A model generated the notes under the pieces. It made no database searches. It was not told the origin of the DNA and saw only the letters and a program-made list of their open reading frames with translations. A stretch of DNA of 64,000 nt from Lithobates sylvaticus (taxonomy: Eukaryota; Chordata; Amphibia; Anura; Ranidae), in contig CM053029.1 in assembly GCA_028564925.1 (NCBI GenBank), positions 578,615,193 through 578,679,192 on the forward strand, written 5' to 3'. Positions within the stretch are counted from its first letter, which is position 1; each line of letters starts with the position of its first letter. This document shows, one piece after another, positions 1 through 11,355 of this stretch. The position numbers and the translations under genes are program-made.

Positions 1-299
1 ACTGTTGTCTAACCACTTGTGGTTAAAAGCCTGTATTTTAAAATGACTTGGCCGGTCTGGGTGTACCAAGATGGCCGCCGTACTATGTAGAAGCAGGTGC
101 AGTGCTGTGTATTTGGGTGTACCAAGATGGCCGCCGGACTAGGCCCGAGCTGCGGCCTGTCCTAGCCCTGACGACTCCCGGGTTCCGTGAGTGTTTGGTG
201 GGCGCTGAAGGGCTTGGAGGGGGGGGGAGCTCGCCTCAGCCCTGTTGAGCCGAAAAAGAGGGCTAGAGAGGCGATTGGGGAGGCGGATGGCCGAATATA

Positions 300-1302
300 T
301 ACAGTATGTTTTTTTTTAACAAGACCCTAGGGAATAAAATGGCGGTTGTTGCTACTTTTTATGTCACACGGTATTTGCGCAGCACTTTTTCACATACGTT
401 TTTTTTCTTTTATTTTAAACTGTTTCATGAATAAAATAAAGAAAGAAAAAAAATTAAAATAAAAAAATAAACCAATTTTTTTGTATAATGTGAAAGATGA
501 TGTTACGCCGAGTAAACAGATACCTAACATGTCATGCTTTAAAATTGAGCACACTCATGGAACGGTGCCAAACTTTGGTACTTAAAAATCTCCATAGGCG
601 ACATTTACATTTTTTTATTTTTTTTACAGGTTAATTTACAGAGCGTTTTTTTGGCTAGAATTATTGCTCTCGCTCTAACGTTCGCAGCAATACCTCATAT
701 GTGTGGTTTGAATGCTGTTTACATATGTGGGCATGACATACATATGCGCTTGCTTCTGCTTCTTATAATTTTTTTATTTTTACACTTTCCCTTAAAAAAA
801 ATTGTAGATCACTTTTATTCCTATTACAAGGGATGTTTACAGAGACCCCACATCTCTCCTATAGCCTGGAAAGACTGAGATAAAAAAAAAAAAAAAACGA
901 CCTCAGCCTTTTCAGCCAAATGCATGGCAGTGTTTACAACTGCCGGGGCAGGACGTAATATCATAATGTCGCGCTCGGCCTCCGAAGGTCATAGAGACTG
1001 CCAGGGACATCTGGTCTGCAGTATTCTCTATGGTGAAATTCCACCGTCGGCAGATTCCTTCTCTGGCTCGCCGATCGCACGCGCGAGCCGGTAGAAGCAC
1101 CGTAGGGTGGCGGGAGGGGGGACGTCCTGCCGCCTGTAAAAACAAACAAGTGGCCAAACAGCTGCTATGATTGCTTTTATGGTGCAGGGAATCGCCTGCG
1201 GAAAAGAATGATATCTGAATGATGCCTGCAGCTGCACCCATCATTCAGATATCCCCACTCAAAGTCTAGGACATCATATGACGTACAGAGGGCAGGAAGT
1301 GG
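300..1302 (+). mobile_element. piggyBac-like nonautonomous repeat, family PB1 variant
   Basis: The copy ends in AAGTGG followed by TTAA (1303-1306), the right end shared by many repeats in this window. The block 300-870 (flanking 'gaccctagg', 'aataaaatggcgg', 'ctccataggcga', 'attattgctctcgctcta') recurs at 27257-27800. The right half is GC-richer and ends in the usual 'gacgta...aagtgg'. The left end is uncertain; a CCACTT preceded by CTAA at 9-18 could be the true left terminus. No transposase was seen. Confidence 0.5.
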
Positions 1303-2330
1303 TTAATGTGATACAAAACACACACTGTTTCATTTACATTGTCCCTTCTCCGTCTGTATGTGGATGATGGCACTGTAACAGCCTTCACTTTTGGATAAAC
1401 CCTTGTTTGTAGATCTACCAGCCAACAAGTGATTCGGAATTAGCAAAGTCTCTGCCACAGACTATGTTGTAATCGAAGGATGGGTTAGGAACTTTTCCTA
1501 TGGTACCTGTATCTTTCAGCCGTTTCGGAGATACCGTAGGAAATGCGGATTCAACTAGTGTCCATACATCTCAGCTCCCAGGCTCTTACCGAGCAGCCAG
1601 CTTCATTGCCCTCCTCTGAAGAGTCCTCCCCTGGTCGCTTGTACGAGTTGCTGTGCCTCTCCAATCCTGAGAGGACACCTGGACACCTCAGAATCCTCCT
1701 TTAGTTACTGGGCCTCGAACTAGCCAGTCCGAGGCTCGGAAACGGATGGATCCCCACCCCAGACCATGAGGGCCTCTGGGACTGGTCAGGACGACCAGCT
1801 TACGGGGGGCAGCAGACATTCCTGGGTCCGGGTCCCCTCTCGGGGATGGACGGGACCGGAACCAGGAATCAAAGAGCAAGCCGAGCCCTGAACACGTGAC
1901 TTCAGCATCTTAAATACCCCTTCCCGGAATACACACCGGGGCCAGACGCGCCCACTGATTGGCTCCAAGAAAGATTGGTAACTAATGCGTTCAACCAAAC
2001 TGCGTTCTCAGCCTGTCACAGGTGCTCACCTCACCCTTTGACCAGGCAGAACTCCAGTACAGCCCAGCCAATCGGATGCCAAAGTAAAGACCTAGAACAA
2101 TTAACCCCCAGAACTCAGTTACAGTTCTGGAAAAAACTAAATTTACAGAATAGCGCACACTTATTATTTTTTTAGTTTTAAAAAGTACCCTTTTTCCTAA
2201 TCGTTATACAGCTATCACATGATTCAGCTCTTCCCCAGCCTGTCTGCAGGGAAACAGTGGAAGAAGGAACTTCTGGTCCTCTGTTGCTGGTCAAAAACAG
2301 CCTTTGGAATACAGAGTAAAAAATAAATAA
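1303..2330. other. unassigned intergenic DNA
   Basis: No gene or recognised repeat. The stretch 1680-1960 is GC-rich and ends in a 'ttaaatacccc' box, which could be a promoter-like remnant of an unrecognised element. The short open frames here have no recognisable motif. Confidence 0.4.
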
Positions 2331-2334
2331 TTAA

Positions 2335-3075
2335 CCACTTGTTGACCGCCCTATAGCAGTTTTACTGCCACAGGGTGGCAGCTGTGCACAGGATCGTTTA
2401 TACTGTATATACGTGATCCTGCACTTCCACCTGCAGGGGGTGCACACGTGCCACTTCTGCTGTGATTATTCACAGCAGAAGCCGATCTGCGGGTGCCAGC
2501 CACTCGATGACGATCGTCGATCGTCGAGCAGAGACTCAGAATGCAGCTCTGCCTATGTAAACTAGGCAGAATTCTATACTGACAGGGGAGAAGGGATGGA
2601 TTCTGTATTCAGGAACTAAAGCCCCCCGGCCCCCCCCCCCCCAGTAAAAGCAGCACACATAGTAAACACAAACACTGGCTAGGCCCACAGTTAACCCTTT
2701 GATCGCCCTACAAGTTTAACCCCTTCCCAGCTAGTGTCATATTTTTAGCACTGGTCACTGTATTAGTGTCACTGGTTCACGCAAAGTGTCAGTTAGTGTC
2801 TGATTGTCCCCTGCAATATCGCAGTCCCCGCTATAAAAAATTGCAGTATATGTCCCATAGATTGTACATTCTATAACATTTGCATAAACTAATCAATACG
2901 TTTATTTCGATTTTTTTTACCAAAAACATGTAGCAGAATACATTTTGACCTAAATTGATGAAGACATTTGATTTTGTAAATGTTTTTATTGGATATGTAT
3001 TATAGCAGAAAGTAAAAAATATTATTTTAGTTTCAAAATTGTCGGTCTTTTAATCACGTGCTTCTAAAACAACTA
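2335..3075 (-). mobile_element. truncated PB1 piggyBac-like repeat, reverse orientation
   Basis: TTAA (2331-2334) is followed by CCACTTGTTGACCGCC, the usual right terminus read in reverse. Downstream are the reversed family landmarks (T-rich block, 'tttgcataaactaatcaat', 'accaaaaacatgtagcagaat', 'ttataacatt'). The copy fades out near 3075 without the other end. Confidence 0.6.
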
Positions 3076-3995
3076 AAAAAAACGTTAAAATCCATGCGTT
3101 CAGCGCCCTGCATGGAGATTAGTGGCCAGGCTCCACTGTTCAGCCTAGTTATCTGGGCTTCTAGTGGCTTCTGGTGATAGGTTGGGCTTGATATGTTAAG
3201 CTTTTGCTGCTAACATAATTGATATGCATGCATGGGCAGCCAAGGTCTCTGTGCTGAGAGCATGGAGCACGGTGACCAAGCAATCATAGACATTTCCCGG
3301 TTTTTAGTAATGATCTGGAGCCAGTGTGACCATTTCAGACCATGTGACCACTGTGACAGCCAGCCAATCACAATGTTCACGTGATCAAGCAGTGTTCCAA
3401 CCCCTTGGGAATAAAGGCCCAGTTAAAGAGACGACAGGTCCAGAGAGGAAGGGGTTAAAAGAATTGTGAGTTTAGGGTTCACCAAAACATAATATAAACA
3501 GTGTTTGCTAAATTTAAATAAGGGGGCATCTAAAACGAGATTCATTTAGTATGTTGTAAAGAAAGGGGTTGCATAAAGATGTCTCGGTCTAGTCAGATTT
3601 TGGATTTCTACACCAAAAGAGGGCTCATAGTAAAATGTATAAGTGGATTAAAAGTGGTTGTAAAGGCCGAAAGTTTTTTTTTTACTTTATTGCTACACTA
3701 AAGAGGCCTGCGGTCCCTGCCTGTAAAAGGCAGTTGCTAAGGCCTTGCTGAGCCAGTGTCAGGCCTAACCATGCGGTGTTAGCTGTGACTGGAAGCTCAA
3801 GTAAGTGAAGTGCTGGAGTAGCTGTGGAGTAATAGTCTGCAGCAAGAGTTGTGCTGGAGGAAGAGAAGTGTATGTATACAAGAGTGTATATAAGTTGTCA
3901 CAAGTATTTATGCTAATTTCACTGGGCATCCCATACTTCCTATACCCCATTCAAGTTCAATCCCCTCAATAAAATACAAAAACAAAGCTTAGGCT
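3076..3995. other. unassigned intergenic DNA with short repeat scraps
   Basis: No gene seen. At 3648-3680 a 'taaaagtggttgtaaagg' motif matches the end of the PB2 family (compare 12384 and 30692), so a truncated PB2 copy may lie here. The rest is unassigned. Confidence 0.35.
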
Positions 3996-4008
3996 GTTCA
4001 TTGTCTTA

Positions 4009-4375
4009 TGCCCCGTACACACGGTCGGAATTTCCAACGGAAAATGTCCTATCGGACCATGTTGTCAGAAAATCCGACCGTGTGTGGGCTCCATCGGACT
4101 TTTTCCGTCGGAAATTCAGATCCTGCTCTCAAATTTTCCGACAACAAAGTCCGATCGGACTTTTTCCGATCGCGTGTAGCGAATTTCCCACGGACAAAGT
4201 GCCACGCATGCTCAGATCACATTACAAGACCAAAGCTTTTGGCTACTAGCCTCTACGTGGTTCCGTCGTACGCAACGAACGTCACCATGTTCAGAATGAT
4301 CGGATTTTCAGTCGGAAAAAATCAGATGGATTTTTGGATTTTGTGGTCGGAATTTCCGACCGTGTGTACGGGGCA
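4009..4375. mobile_element. Harbinger-like MITE, GTACACACG family
   Basis: Terminal inverted repeats TGCCCCGTACACACGGTCGG and CCGACCGTGTGTACGGGGCA bound 367 bp, flanked by TTA (4006-4008) and TAA (4376-4378). Sister copies have matching TTA/TTA or TAA/TAA flanks, as expected for PIF/Harbinger. The inside is full of short 'tccgac/gtcgga' palindromes and has no coding frame. Confidence 0.75.
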
Positions 4376-4388
4376 TAAGAGTGGCTAA

Positions 4389-4816
4389 TGCTGCGTACAC
4401 ACGAGAGGACTTTTCGACAGCAAAGGTCCAACCGAATGAATCCGTCGGACAATTCGATTGTGTGTGGGCTCCATCGGACTTTTGCTGTCGAAAAATCCGA
4501 CAGACTTTAGAAATAGAACATGTTTTAAATTTTCCCGCCGGGACTCCGCTGGACCCAGTTCATATCGAAAAATCCGCTCGTCTGTGTGTGGGTCTGACGG
4601 ACAAACAACAACGCTAGGGCAGCTATTGGCTACTGGCTACGAACTTCCTTATTCTAGTCCAGTCATACGTCATCACGTTCGAATCCATCAGAATTTAGTG
4701 TGATTGTGTGTGGCCAAGTCCGTTCATTCGAAAAGTTCATCGGAACTCCGTCGAAAGTCCGTCGGAAAGACCGTCAGACCTAGTCCGTCGAAAAGTCCGC
4801 TCGTGTGTACGTGGCA
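4389..4816. mobile_element. Harbinger-like MITE, GTACACACG family
   Basis: Bounded by TGCTGCGTACACACGAG and CTCGTGTGTACGTGGCA, with identical TAA flanks at 4386-4388 and 4817-4819. It is a close relative of the copy at 34399-34797, sharing the internal stretches 'gacttttcgacagcaaaggtc' and 'gcagctattggctactggct'. It lies 10 bp from the preceding MITE. Confidence 0.8.
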
Positions 4817-5047
4817 TAAGAAGTGAATGCCGGGCTGGGCAGGGTGACAGGTGGGCCACATCACTTAGCAGCCCCTACAGGGCATCATGGGCATCTTAGC
4901 GAGCACAATATACAGAGATAAGGGATATGATTTTAGACATGAGCACACCCACACAGGTTGAACTGGATGGACTGGTGTCTTTATTCAACCTTACTAAATA
5001 TGTAACTATGCTGCTGCCCCCCTGCAGCATCTCCGAAAAATTTACCT

Positions 5048-5465
5048 CCCTTCATGATCAAGCCACTTTTGCAATACGGCACTGCGTTATTTTACCTGAC
5101 AATTGCGCGGTCATTCAATACTGTAACCTAATAAAATATATGGCAATTTTTTCCCACAAATAGAACTTTGTTTTGGTGGCATTTGATCACTTCTGCCTTT
5201 TTTATTTTTTGCTCTATAAACAAAAAAATAATGACAATGTAAAAAAAAAAACAATATTTAAAAAAATCAAATTTCTTTGTTTTTGGTAAAAAAAATCCCA
5301 ATAACCATATATTGATTGGTTTATGCTGACGTTATAGCATCAACAAACTATGGTATATATACTGGAATGTTTATTTATTTTTATATGAGTAATGGCAGAG
5401 ATCAGTGACTTATCGGAGGACTACAATATTGCGGCGGGTAATTGGACGATAACTGACACTTTATG
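5048..5465 (+). mobile_element. truncated PB1 piggyBac-like repeat
   Basis: Shows the family landmarks in order: 'gcaatacggcactgcgtta', 'gacaattgcgcggtca', 'cccacaaatagaac', 'ggtggcatttgatcac', 'gctctataaacaaaaa', 'gattggtttatgc', 'ggcagagatcagtgactta'. Both ends are missing; the right side stops where a hAT-like end begins at 5467. Confidence 0.65.
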
Positions 5466-5466
5466 G

Positions 5467-5700
5467 CAGGGGTCCTCAAACTATGGCCTGCGGGCCAGAT
5501 ATGGCCCACCTAGTTCATATACCTGGCCCGCGGGGGGTGTTCAAGTGAGGCGCGGCAGATGCAGATCACAGTCACTACTTCCTGGCCAGTCTGCTCATCC
5601 GACCGCCACCGGCTGCATACTCGGGGCCGCTGCCATCACCACCATCTCCTGGGCTCTGAGCTGCATCCACCCCCCCCCCCCAGGTCACACTCATTAGCTT
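5467..5700 (+). mobile_element. hAT-like element fragment
   Basis: Begins CAGGGGTCCTCAAACTATGG followed by 'cctgcgggccagat', a start known from vertebrate hAT nonautonomous elements. It interrupts the PB1 copy to its left. No matching right end was found, so it is truncated. Confidence 0.6.
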
Positions 5701-6055
5701 AATCTTGTCCCTGAGGCCAACATAATAGCCAGAAAACTGAACACCTTTAGGAGGTTAGCAGTGGTGGGCCACTTCTTTCTCTTAGAATAGACTTTCTATA
5801 AAGGTATTGGGTGTATTTGTATTGAAATTACATTTTGAGTTATACTTAGGAGGGTGTGTTAGTGCAAATATTGATCCAGTGAAATATTTGAACTACCATT
5901 GACTGGTCGGGATTTTTATTTCTCATATAATTACTAATTGCATGTGCTTTTCTGGGATTTTCTTTCATCTTTTTATGGACCAAAAACTGCAGAACCGACC
6001 GCACTGGATAGACTTTTAAGCCCAACTCCAGGGTTACATACTGTTAAGGCGGGAA
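5701..6055. other. unassigned intergenic DNA
   Basis: No gene or confident repeat. The words 'cccaactccagggttacat' near 6019 recur in altered form near 9145, so this is probably old repeat debris. Confidence 0.3.
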
Positions 6056-6510
6056 ATGTGTGATGACAGGCTGTTGGCAGAAAATCCGACCGTGTGTACG
6101 CTCCATCAGGCAATTGTTGGCCAACTTTGCGTGGACAAATGTTGGATGGCAGGTTTATAAATTTTCTGCGGACAAATGTGTGTTGTCGGATTTTCCTTGT
6201 ACACAAGTCCGTCGGACAAAAGTCCAAAGTACAATCACGCGTGCTCGGAAGCAAGGACGAGACAGAAGTGGTCGGTCTTGTAAACTAGCGTTCGTAATGG
6301 AGAATTAACATTTGTGACGCAGCAAATTATTAAATCTCCAAATGCAGCGCACAATTCTCTTCTTCTTTAATGGGATAATAATGAAGCTGCTTTGCTGGTG
6401 ATACTGATGGAATTATTGCAAACAAATTTTCAAAGGCTTTTTTTTTCTAGTGATATCAAGAATAATATTATTATGCTTTTTTTTTTTAATTTGGGCAAGT
6501 TACCACAACA
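6056..6510 (-). mobile_element. Harbinger element 3' part, reverse copy
   Basis: Reversed copy of sequence at 33440-34300 and 42940-43440: 'gttggcagaaaatccgaccg', 'gtaatggagaattaacattt', 'ccaaatgcagcgcacaattc', 'gtgatactgatggaattatt', 'ctagtgatatcaagaataat'. No transposase region is kept. Confidence 0.65.
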
Positions 6511-7570
6511 CCATTAGCTAATAAAAGGAAAAAAGGAAAAAAATGTGCTGTCTAAAAAAGGCGTATAGCAGCCTACACAACAGAGTACTGTAGTTAGATA
6601 AATGGTAAATGTATGAAAAAGTGCGGCGCTCTAAATCTCAGTTAGTGATGATCTCTATCTGAAAATGACAGTGAATATTTAGACGTTCATGTGACGTGGA
6701 CATATATGTTGAATCAGTGTTGCTATGATGAAACAACAAAAATTAGACGATAAGGTCACTTGTGTGCCACCATATGTGGTATAAACAGGTGAGTGCTATA
6801 CACAAAAAATTGGATAATCATATGCATTTAAACCATATGAGAGTGCTAAACAAATAAAATACTAAATAATCATATGTATTAAACATATAAATATAATGTT
6901 GAATGAAGCAACAAAAAAACACAATAGTCATACATGTATATCACCATACATGTTATCGCATATATTAGTGTGATCTGTGTTTCAAAAATCAGTCTGTAAA
7001 CATAAATTTACACCGAACTTGTAAAGTGAAAGTAAAGTGCTGTAAAGAAAAAAGTGACTTTGCGCAAGTTGTCTGAAGATGTCCGCCACCACATGGAAAG
7101 AGGCTTACAGGCTGGCGTGGAATCAGATAGGCGTACGCCGTATGAGTCTCAAAGGCTAGTGGTGTCACTACACCAGAGTGGACAGCAGCTCTTGGACCAG
7201 ACACACGGCAACAACTACCAGGATCAGTCACTGGGTAGGTTCAGAGGGACTCAGAATGGAAGGGGTGGTGGTTGATACTCAGGTAGCTCCCAAGTTAGTG
7301 GTACCGACAAAGAAACAAGTGGAACCACATAGTGTAAAACCGTAAATAATTTTTTTTCTGACAAATCATATAAAAGGTGGCTACTTACATATACAAAGAT
7401 AATAAAGGCATGTATTCAGGTTACTGGCAATGCAGTGGCGTCAGCTAACCGTATCCCGCCACGTTTCGCCTCAGTTGCAACAGTTCGATATAGATAGGAG
7501 ATTCGACACGATGCTGACAATAGCGATCTGTATCCATTGAACCTTTGGTCGAATGTGCCTAACCTTAGCT
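6511..7570. other. unassigned AT-rich intergenic DNA
   Basis: No gene recognised. The motif 'cgccacgtttcgcctcag' near 7457 resembles the hammerhead-like tails of other elements in the window, but no stems could be assigned. Confidence 0.3.
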
Positions 7571-7587
7571 CTTTTAGTTCAAGATTA

Positions 7588-7760
7588 TTCTACATAGAGA
7601 GAAAAGATTTGACATAGAGAGAAAAGATTCGACATAGAGAGAAAAGATTTGACATAGAGAGTAAAGATTCAACATAGAGAGAAAAGATTTGACATAGAGA
7701 GAAAAGATTTGACATAGAGAGAAAAGATTCGACATAGAGAGAAAAGATTCAACATTATAG
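7588..7760 (+). repeat. 20-bp minisatellite
   Basis: About nine tandem copies of gacatagagagaaaagattt with few variants (ttt/ttc/caa at unit ends). A tenth isolated unit lies at 7818-7840 after a 'gtcgaatgtgcctaacct' segment that also flanks the array on its left (7551-7568). Confidence 0.9.
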
Positions 7761-7905
7761 AGACAATAGCAAAAAAGGTCGAATGTGCCTAACCTAACTC
7801 TATTAGTCCAAGAAAATACGACATAGAGAGAAAAGATTCGACATGAAGATTCAACGAAGCAGTCGGCGCGAGCGGACATTTATGGTCAAATGCTCTGCCC
7901 ATAGG

Positions 7906-7996
7906 CTATAGAAGAATTCTAATGTTGGTTGACTAGTAATAATAATTAATAAATATAATTATTACTAGTGTCATACAACATTAGAATTCTACTATA
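7906..7996. repeat. palindrome (inverted repeat)
   Basis: CTATAGAAGAATTCTAATGTTG at 7906-7927 pairs with CAACATTAGAATTCTACTATAG at 7977-7996 region, and the inner 'ctagtaataataatt' pairs with 'aattattactag'. Together they make a nearly complete fold-back of about 90 bp. Confidence 0.8.
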
Positions 7997-8405
7997 GCTT
8001 GTAGGCTGAACATTAGACCGGAAATGTACGATTGCGGCGTCGTACAGTTTAGCTGCTCCATTGAATCTTCTTAGAACATTCGACAGACACCCTAAGCCTT
8101 CAATGACAGATTCGACCTTAATTATTTCAGATTTTAGGACGAATGCTTTTATTAACGAAACAAAATATATAAAAACTAATTTCGGGAGTAACTAAATAAA
8201 TGTATTTTTCGGACGAAAACGAAATTCCGAAACAAAATATTTCAGTGTGCACATGTCTACTATAGTGAAGTACCGTTTGGCAATGGATTTATTGCGCATA
8301 AAAAAATGAATACCTACAAGAAGCAAGATAAAATCAGGCATAAAAGTCAGAGAGCTGTGAGTACAAAAACGCTGCTCATGGTGTGCGTTCCACCGATAAC
8401 TGGAA

Positions 8406-8831
8406 TGCCGCGTACACACGAAGGGAATATCCCGCGGGATTATCCGCTGGACTCGAGTCCACCGGACAATCCCCTCGTGTGTGGGCCTTCGACTGACTTT
8501 TTTTCCCAAAAGTCCGGCGGACTAGGTTTTAAGTTTTGTTTTAAAATTATCCGCTGGACTTGGCAGTCCGGCGGACAATACGGCCGTCTGTAGTATGGTC
8601 CGGCGGACCAAAAAGGACGCATGCTCAGTAGCAAGTATTTTTCTAGTATTTTTCGTTTTCTAGTCCCATCGTACGTGCTGTACGTCATCGCGTGAACCGC
8701 CGGACTTTTAGCATGATCGTGTGTGGTCAAGTCCGTTCGCTTTCAAGTCCGCCGAAGCCCAGCTGGAAAGTCCGGCGGATTGTCCGCTGGACTAGGTCCG
8801 GCGGACAAAGTCCCTTCGCGTGTACGCGGCA
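8406..8831. mobile_element. Harbinger-like MITE, GTACACACG family (diverged subfamily)
   Basis: Ends TGCCGCGTACACACGAAGGG and CCCTTCGCGTGTACGCGGCA, flanked by GAA on both sides (8403-8405, 8832-8834), a deviation from the usual TTA/TAA. Internal 'tccggcggac' repeats replace the 'tccgtcggac' of other copies, so this is a separate subfamily. Confidence 0.7.
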
Positions 8832-8834
8832 GAA

Positions 8835-9855
8835 GTGACATCAGAAGAACTAGGAACCGGAAATTACGTTCCGGACGTACACCTTGAAAACTCTTTTTTT
8901 GGATTGGAGCACATCAGTCACTTTATATGGACATTCATTTTTTATTGTTTTTAATTATATTCATTGATGTTGTGTTTGCTAGGGTAGTAATGTAGTTAAT
9001 ATCTTATTTTAGTTTTAATAACTTTGTATAATTTTTATGTTTTTTTGTATCATGTGACACATACAATTTGTATTTTACGTATAATCCAGTAGTTGAAATG
9101 CCTGCAAAGTCCCAATCCAAAATCACTGTTGTTTTGTATATGCCCAACTCCAGGATTACATTTTCTATGTCTCAAAAATGATACATTTGTAAAAAAAATA
9201 TCCCTAAAAATATTTGTTTTGCAAAATAACACAAAATGGCATTTCAAGGCTATTTATTAGCTTCCATATTGTATTCGGAAACAAAAATGCCCATGAGAAA
9301 AGACAATATTGAATTCTTCCCTTTGTGATGATCTCACATGTCCTGACCCTCCTCGCAGCTGTAGGTCACATTGTATGTAACCTAGAAACCATACAAACAA
9401 GCTATAGCCTGGTGAGGTGTAACAGCTGTTAAATACTTGCGCCTATAAGAAACAAAAATCTATACTCACATTTTTCTTCTTCTTAAAAACAAACTCTCTC
9501 TCCATTAAGAATGAGGAATTCAAAATATTTTTTTCATATACTGGTGGAATAATGTTCATTTTCTTGTTCGATAAAACAATTACATGACTGGCTAGGCCAA
9601 TGTGTTCCATCAATAATTCTGTTTACTAAACTGTTATTGACCTGTATCTTAGGACACATGCAGCTTTGTGATATTAATATCCTTGTCTGCACTGTGCAAT
9701 ATTTTCCCAAGAATGATGAGTTCAGTCCTTCCCTATTCTCAAATCGATATAGTTGTAATAACGCTAACAATACACTTGCTGTATCAGAAGCAAAATATGT
9801 CTTAAAAAGTTTGAGATGCATTCACACTGATGAAGCCATAAAAGCAAAGCATTGA
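8835..9855. other. unassigned intergenic DNA
   Basis: AT-rich; no gene, no recognised repeat ends. The short frames at 9534-9855 on both strands show no motif. Confidence 0.35.
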
Positions 9856-9859
9856 TTAA

Positions 9860-10787
9860 CCACTTCAGGTTTATCCCCCTTAATGACCAGGCCATTTTTT
9901 GCGATACGGCACTGCGTTACTTTAACTGACAATCGCGCGGTTGTGCGACGCTGTACTCAAATAAAATTTGTGCCTTTTTTCCCACAAATAGAGCTTTCTT
10001 TTGGTGGTATTTGATCACCTCTGTGGTTTTTATTTTATGCGCTATAAACAAAAAAAGACCAAAAATTTGGAGGGAAAAAAATATATTTTTTACATTCTGC
10101 TATAAAACATATCCAATAAAAAAATGAATTTTTTTTTATTTCTTCATCACTTTAGGCCAATATGTATTCTGCTACATTTTTTTTGGTAAAACAATTCTAA
10201 TAAGCATATATTGATTGGTTTGTGCAAAAGTTATAGTGTCTTCAAACAATGGAATATATTTATGGATTTTTTTTTTTAACTAGTAATGGTGGCAATCAGC
10301 AACTTATAGCAAGACTGCAATATTGCAGCGGATAAATCGAACACCTAACTGACACTTTTGACACTCTTTGGGGACCAGTGACACTAATACAGTGATCAGT
10401 GCTTAAAAAAATGATTGCCACTGTACTAATGACACTGGCTGGAAAGGGGTTAACATCAGGGGTGATCAAAGAGTTAACCGTGTTCCTAGGGAGTGCTCGG
10501 TTACTGTGTAGGGGATGCATTTACTGTGGGAAGTCAGAGATCCGTGTTTCTGCTTAGCAGAAACACAAGATCACTGCCTTCTCTTGTCACAGAACGGAGA
10601 CCTGCCTTGTTTATACAGGCAGATCAACGTTCTGCCTGCACCTGCGTCCAATCACAGCAGGAGCGGGTCATCGGTGGTGCGTGTGCACGCCCCAGACCCA
10701 GAAGTGAAGAATAACATACCTGTACGTGATTCTGCGCACAAGAGCCACCGCCTCGCAGTACATGTACGTGGGGCAATCGGCAAGAGG
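9860..10787 (+). mobile_element. PB1 piggyBac-like nonautonomous element
   Basis: Starts CCACTTCAGG after TTAA (9856-9859) and ends CAAGAGG before TTAG (10788-10791). It holds all family landmarks, including 'gcgatacggcactgcgtta', 'ttttggtggtatttgatcacc', 'ctagtaatggtggc' and a GC-rich right third with 'cgtacctgtacgtgattctg'-like words. No transposase. Confidence 0.8.
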
Positions 10788-10791
10788 TTAG

Positions 10792-11352
10792 CAAAAGGAG
10801 TAGAGCAAATTGACTTTGCAAAATACATTTTTCACTTATCTTAGGCAATGAGGTGAAGCTAAGTGAAAATTCACTCTGCAAAGAATACCCAATCATGTGC
10901 AAGGAAAATAATAATAGTGAAAAAAAAAAAAATTTGCTCACACATGATTTAATGATTAAAGCCAAGACAGCTTCACCTCATTCATTAAGTTAAGTGAAAA
11001 TTCACTTGGCAAAAAGAAGAGTCACTAGGTTAGGAGGCAAAGATCCAGCAAGGAAAATCCTGTTTTTAAAATTTCCTTTGCATGGGTTTGGGTATCCTTT
11101 ATGTAGCGCGCTCCTTGCTAGGCTGCTAGGTAAATTTCATTTTTGGCTCTTCTGTAGTGAGTGGAGTGGCTGTTAATTGTGTTGGTCTGGATTCCTGAGC
11201 TGAGATTTTGTTTACTTATCCCTGCCTCTGAAAGAAATTTCCAGAACATAGAACTGGGAGATCCCAGTTGCCCCTGGGAGACAGCCGGGGATGCAAGAAG
11301 CTTCAGTCCAGGCCTCAGAAGCTCCTGGGCTGAGATCCTAGGGAAGATTGCC
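10792..11352. other. unassigned intergenic DNA
   Basis: Repeated words 'aagtgaaaattcact' (10861, 10993) suggest an old repeat. Nothing codes. Confidence 0.3.
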
Positions 11353-11355
11353 TTA

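Noticed and set aside
1680-1960. GC-rich stretch with TATA-like box as a host promoter
   Set aside because: No downstream gene or exon could be recognised; the signal is too weak.
7440-7475. Another hammerhead near 'cgccacgtttcgcctcag'
   Set aside because: Reverse-strand 'gaaacgtggcg' is present but no core or stem II could be found.
7588-7760. Possible CRISPR-like array
   Set aside because: Units are contiguous with no unique spacers, and the context is vertebrate repeats.
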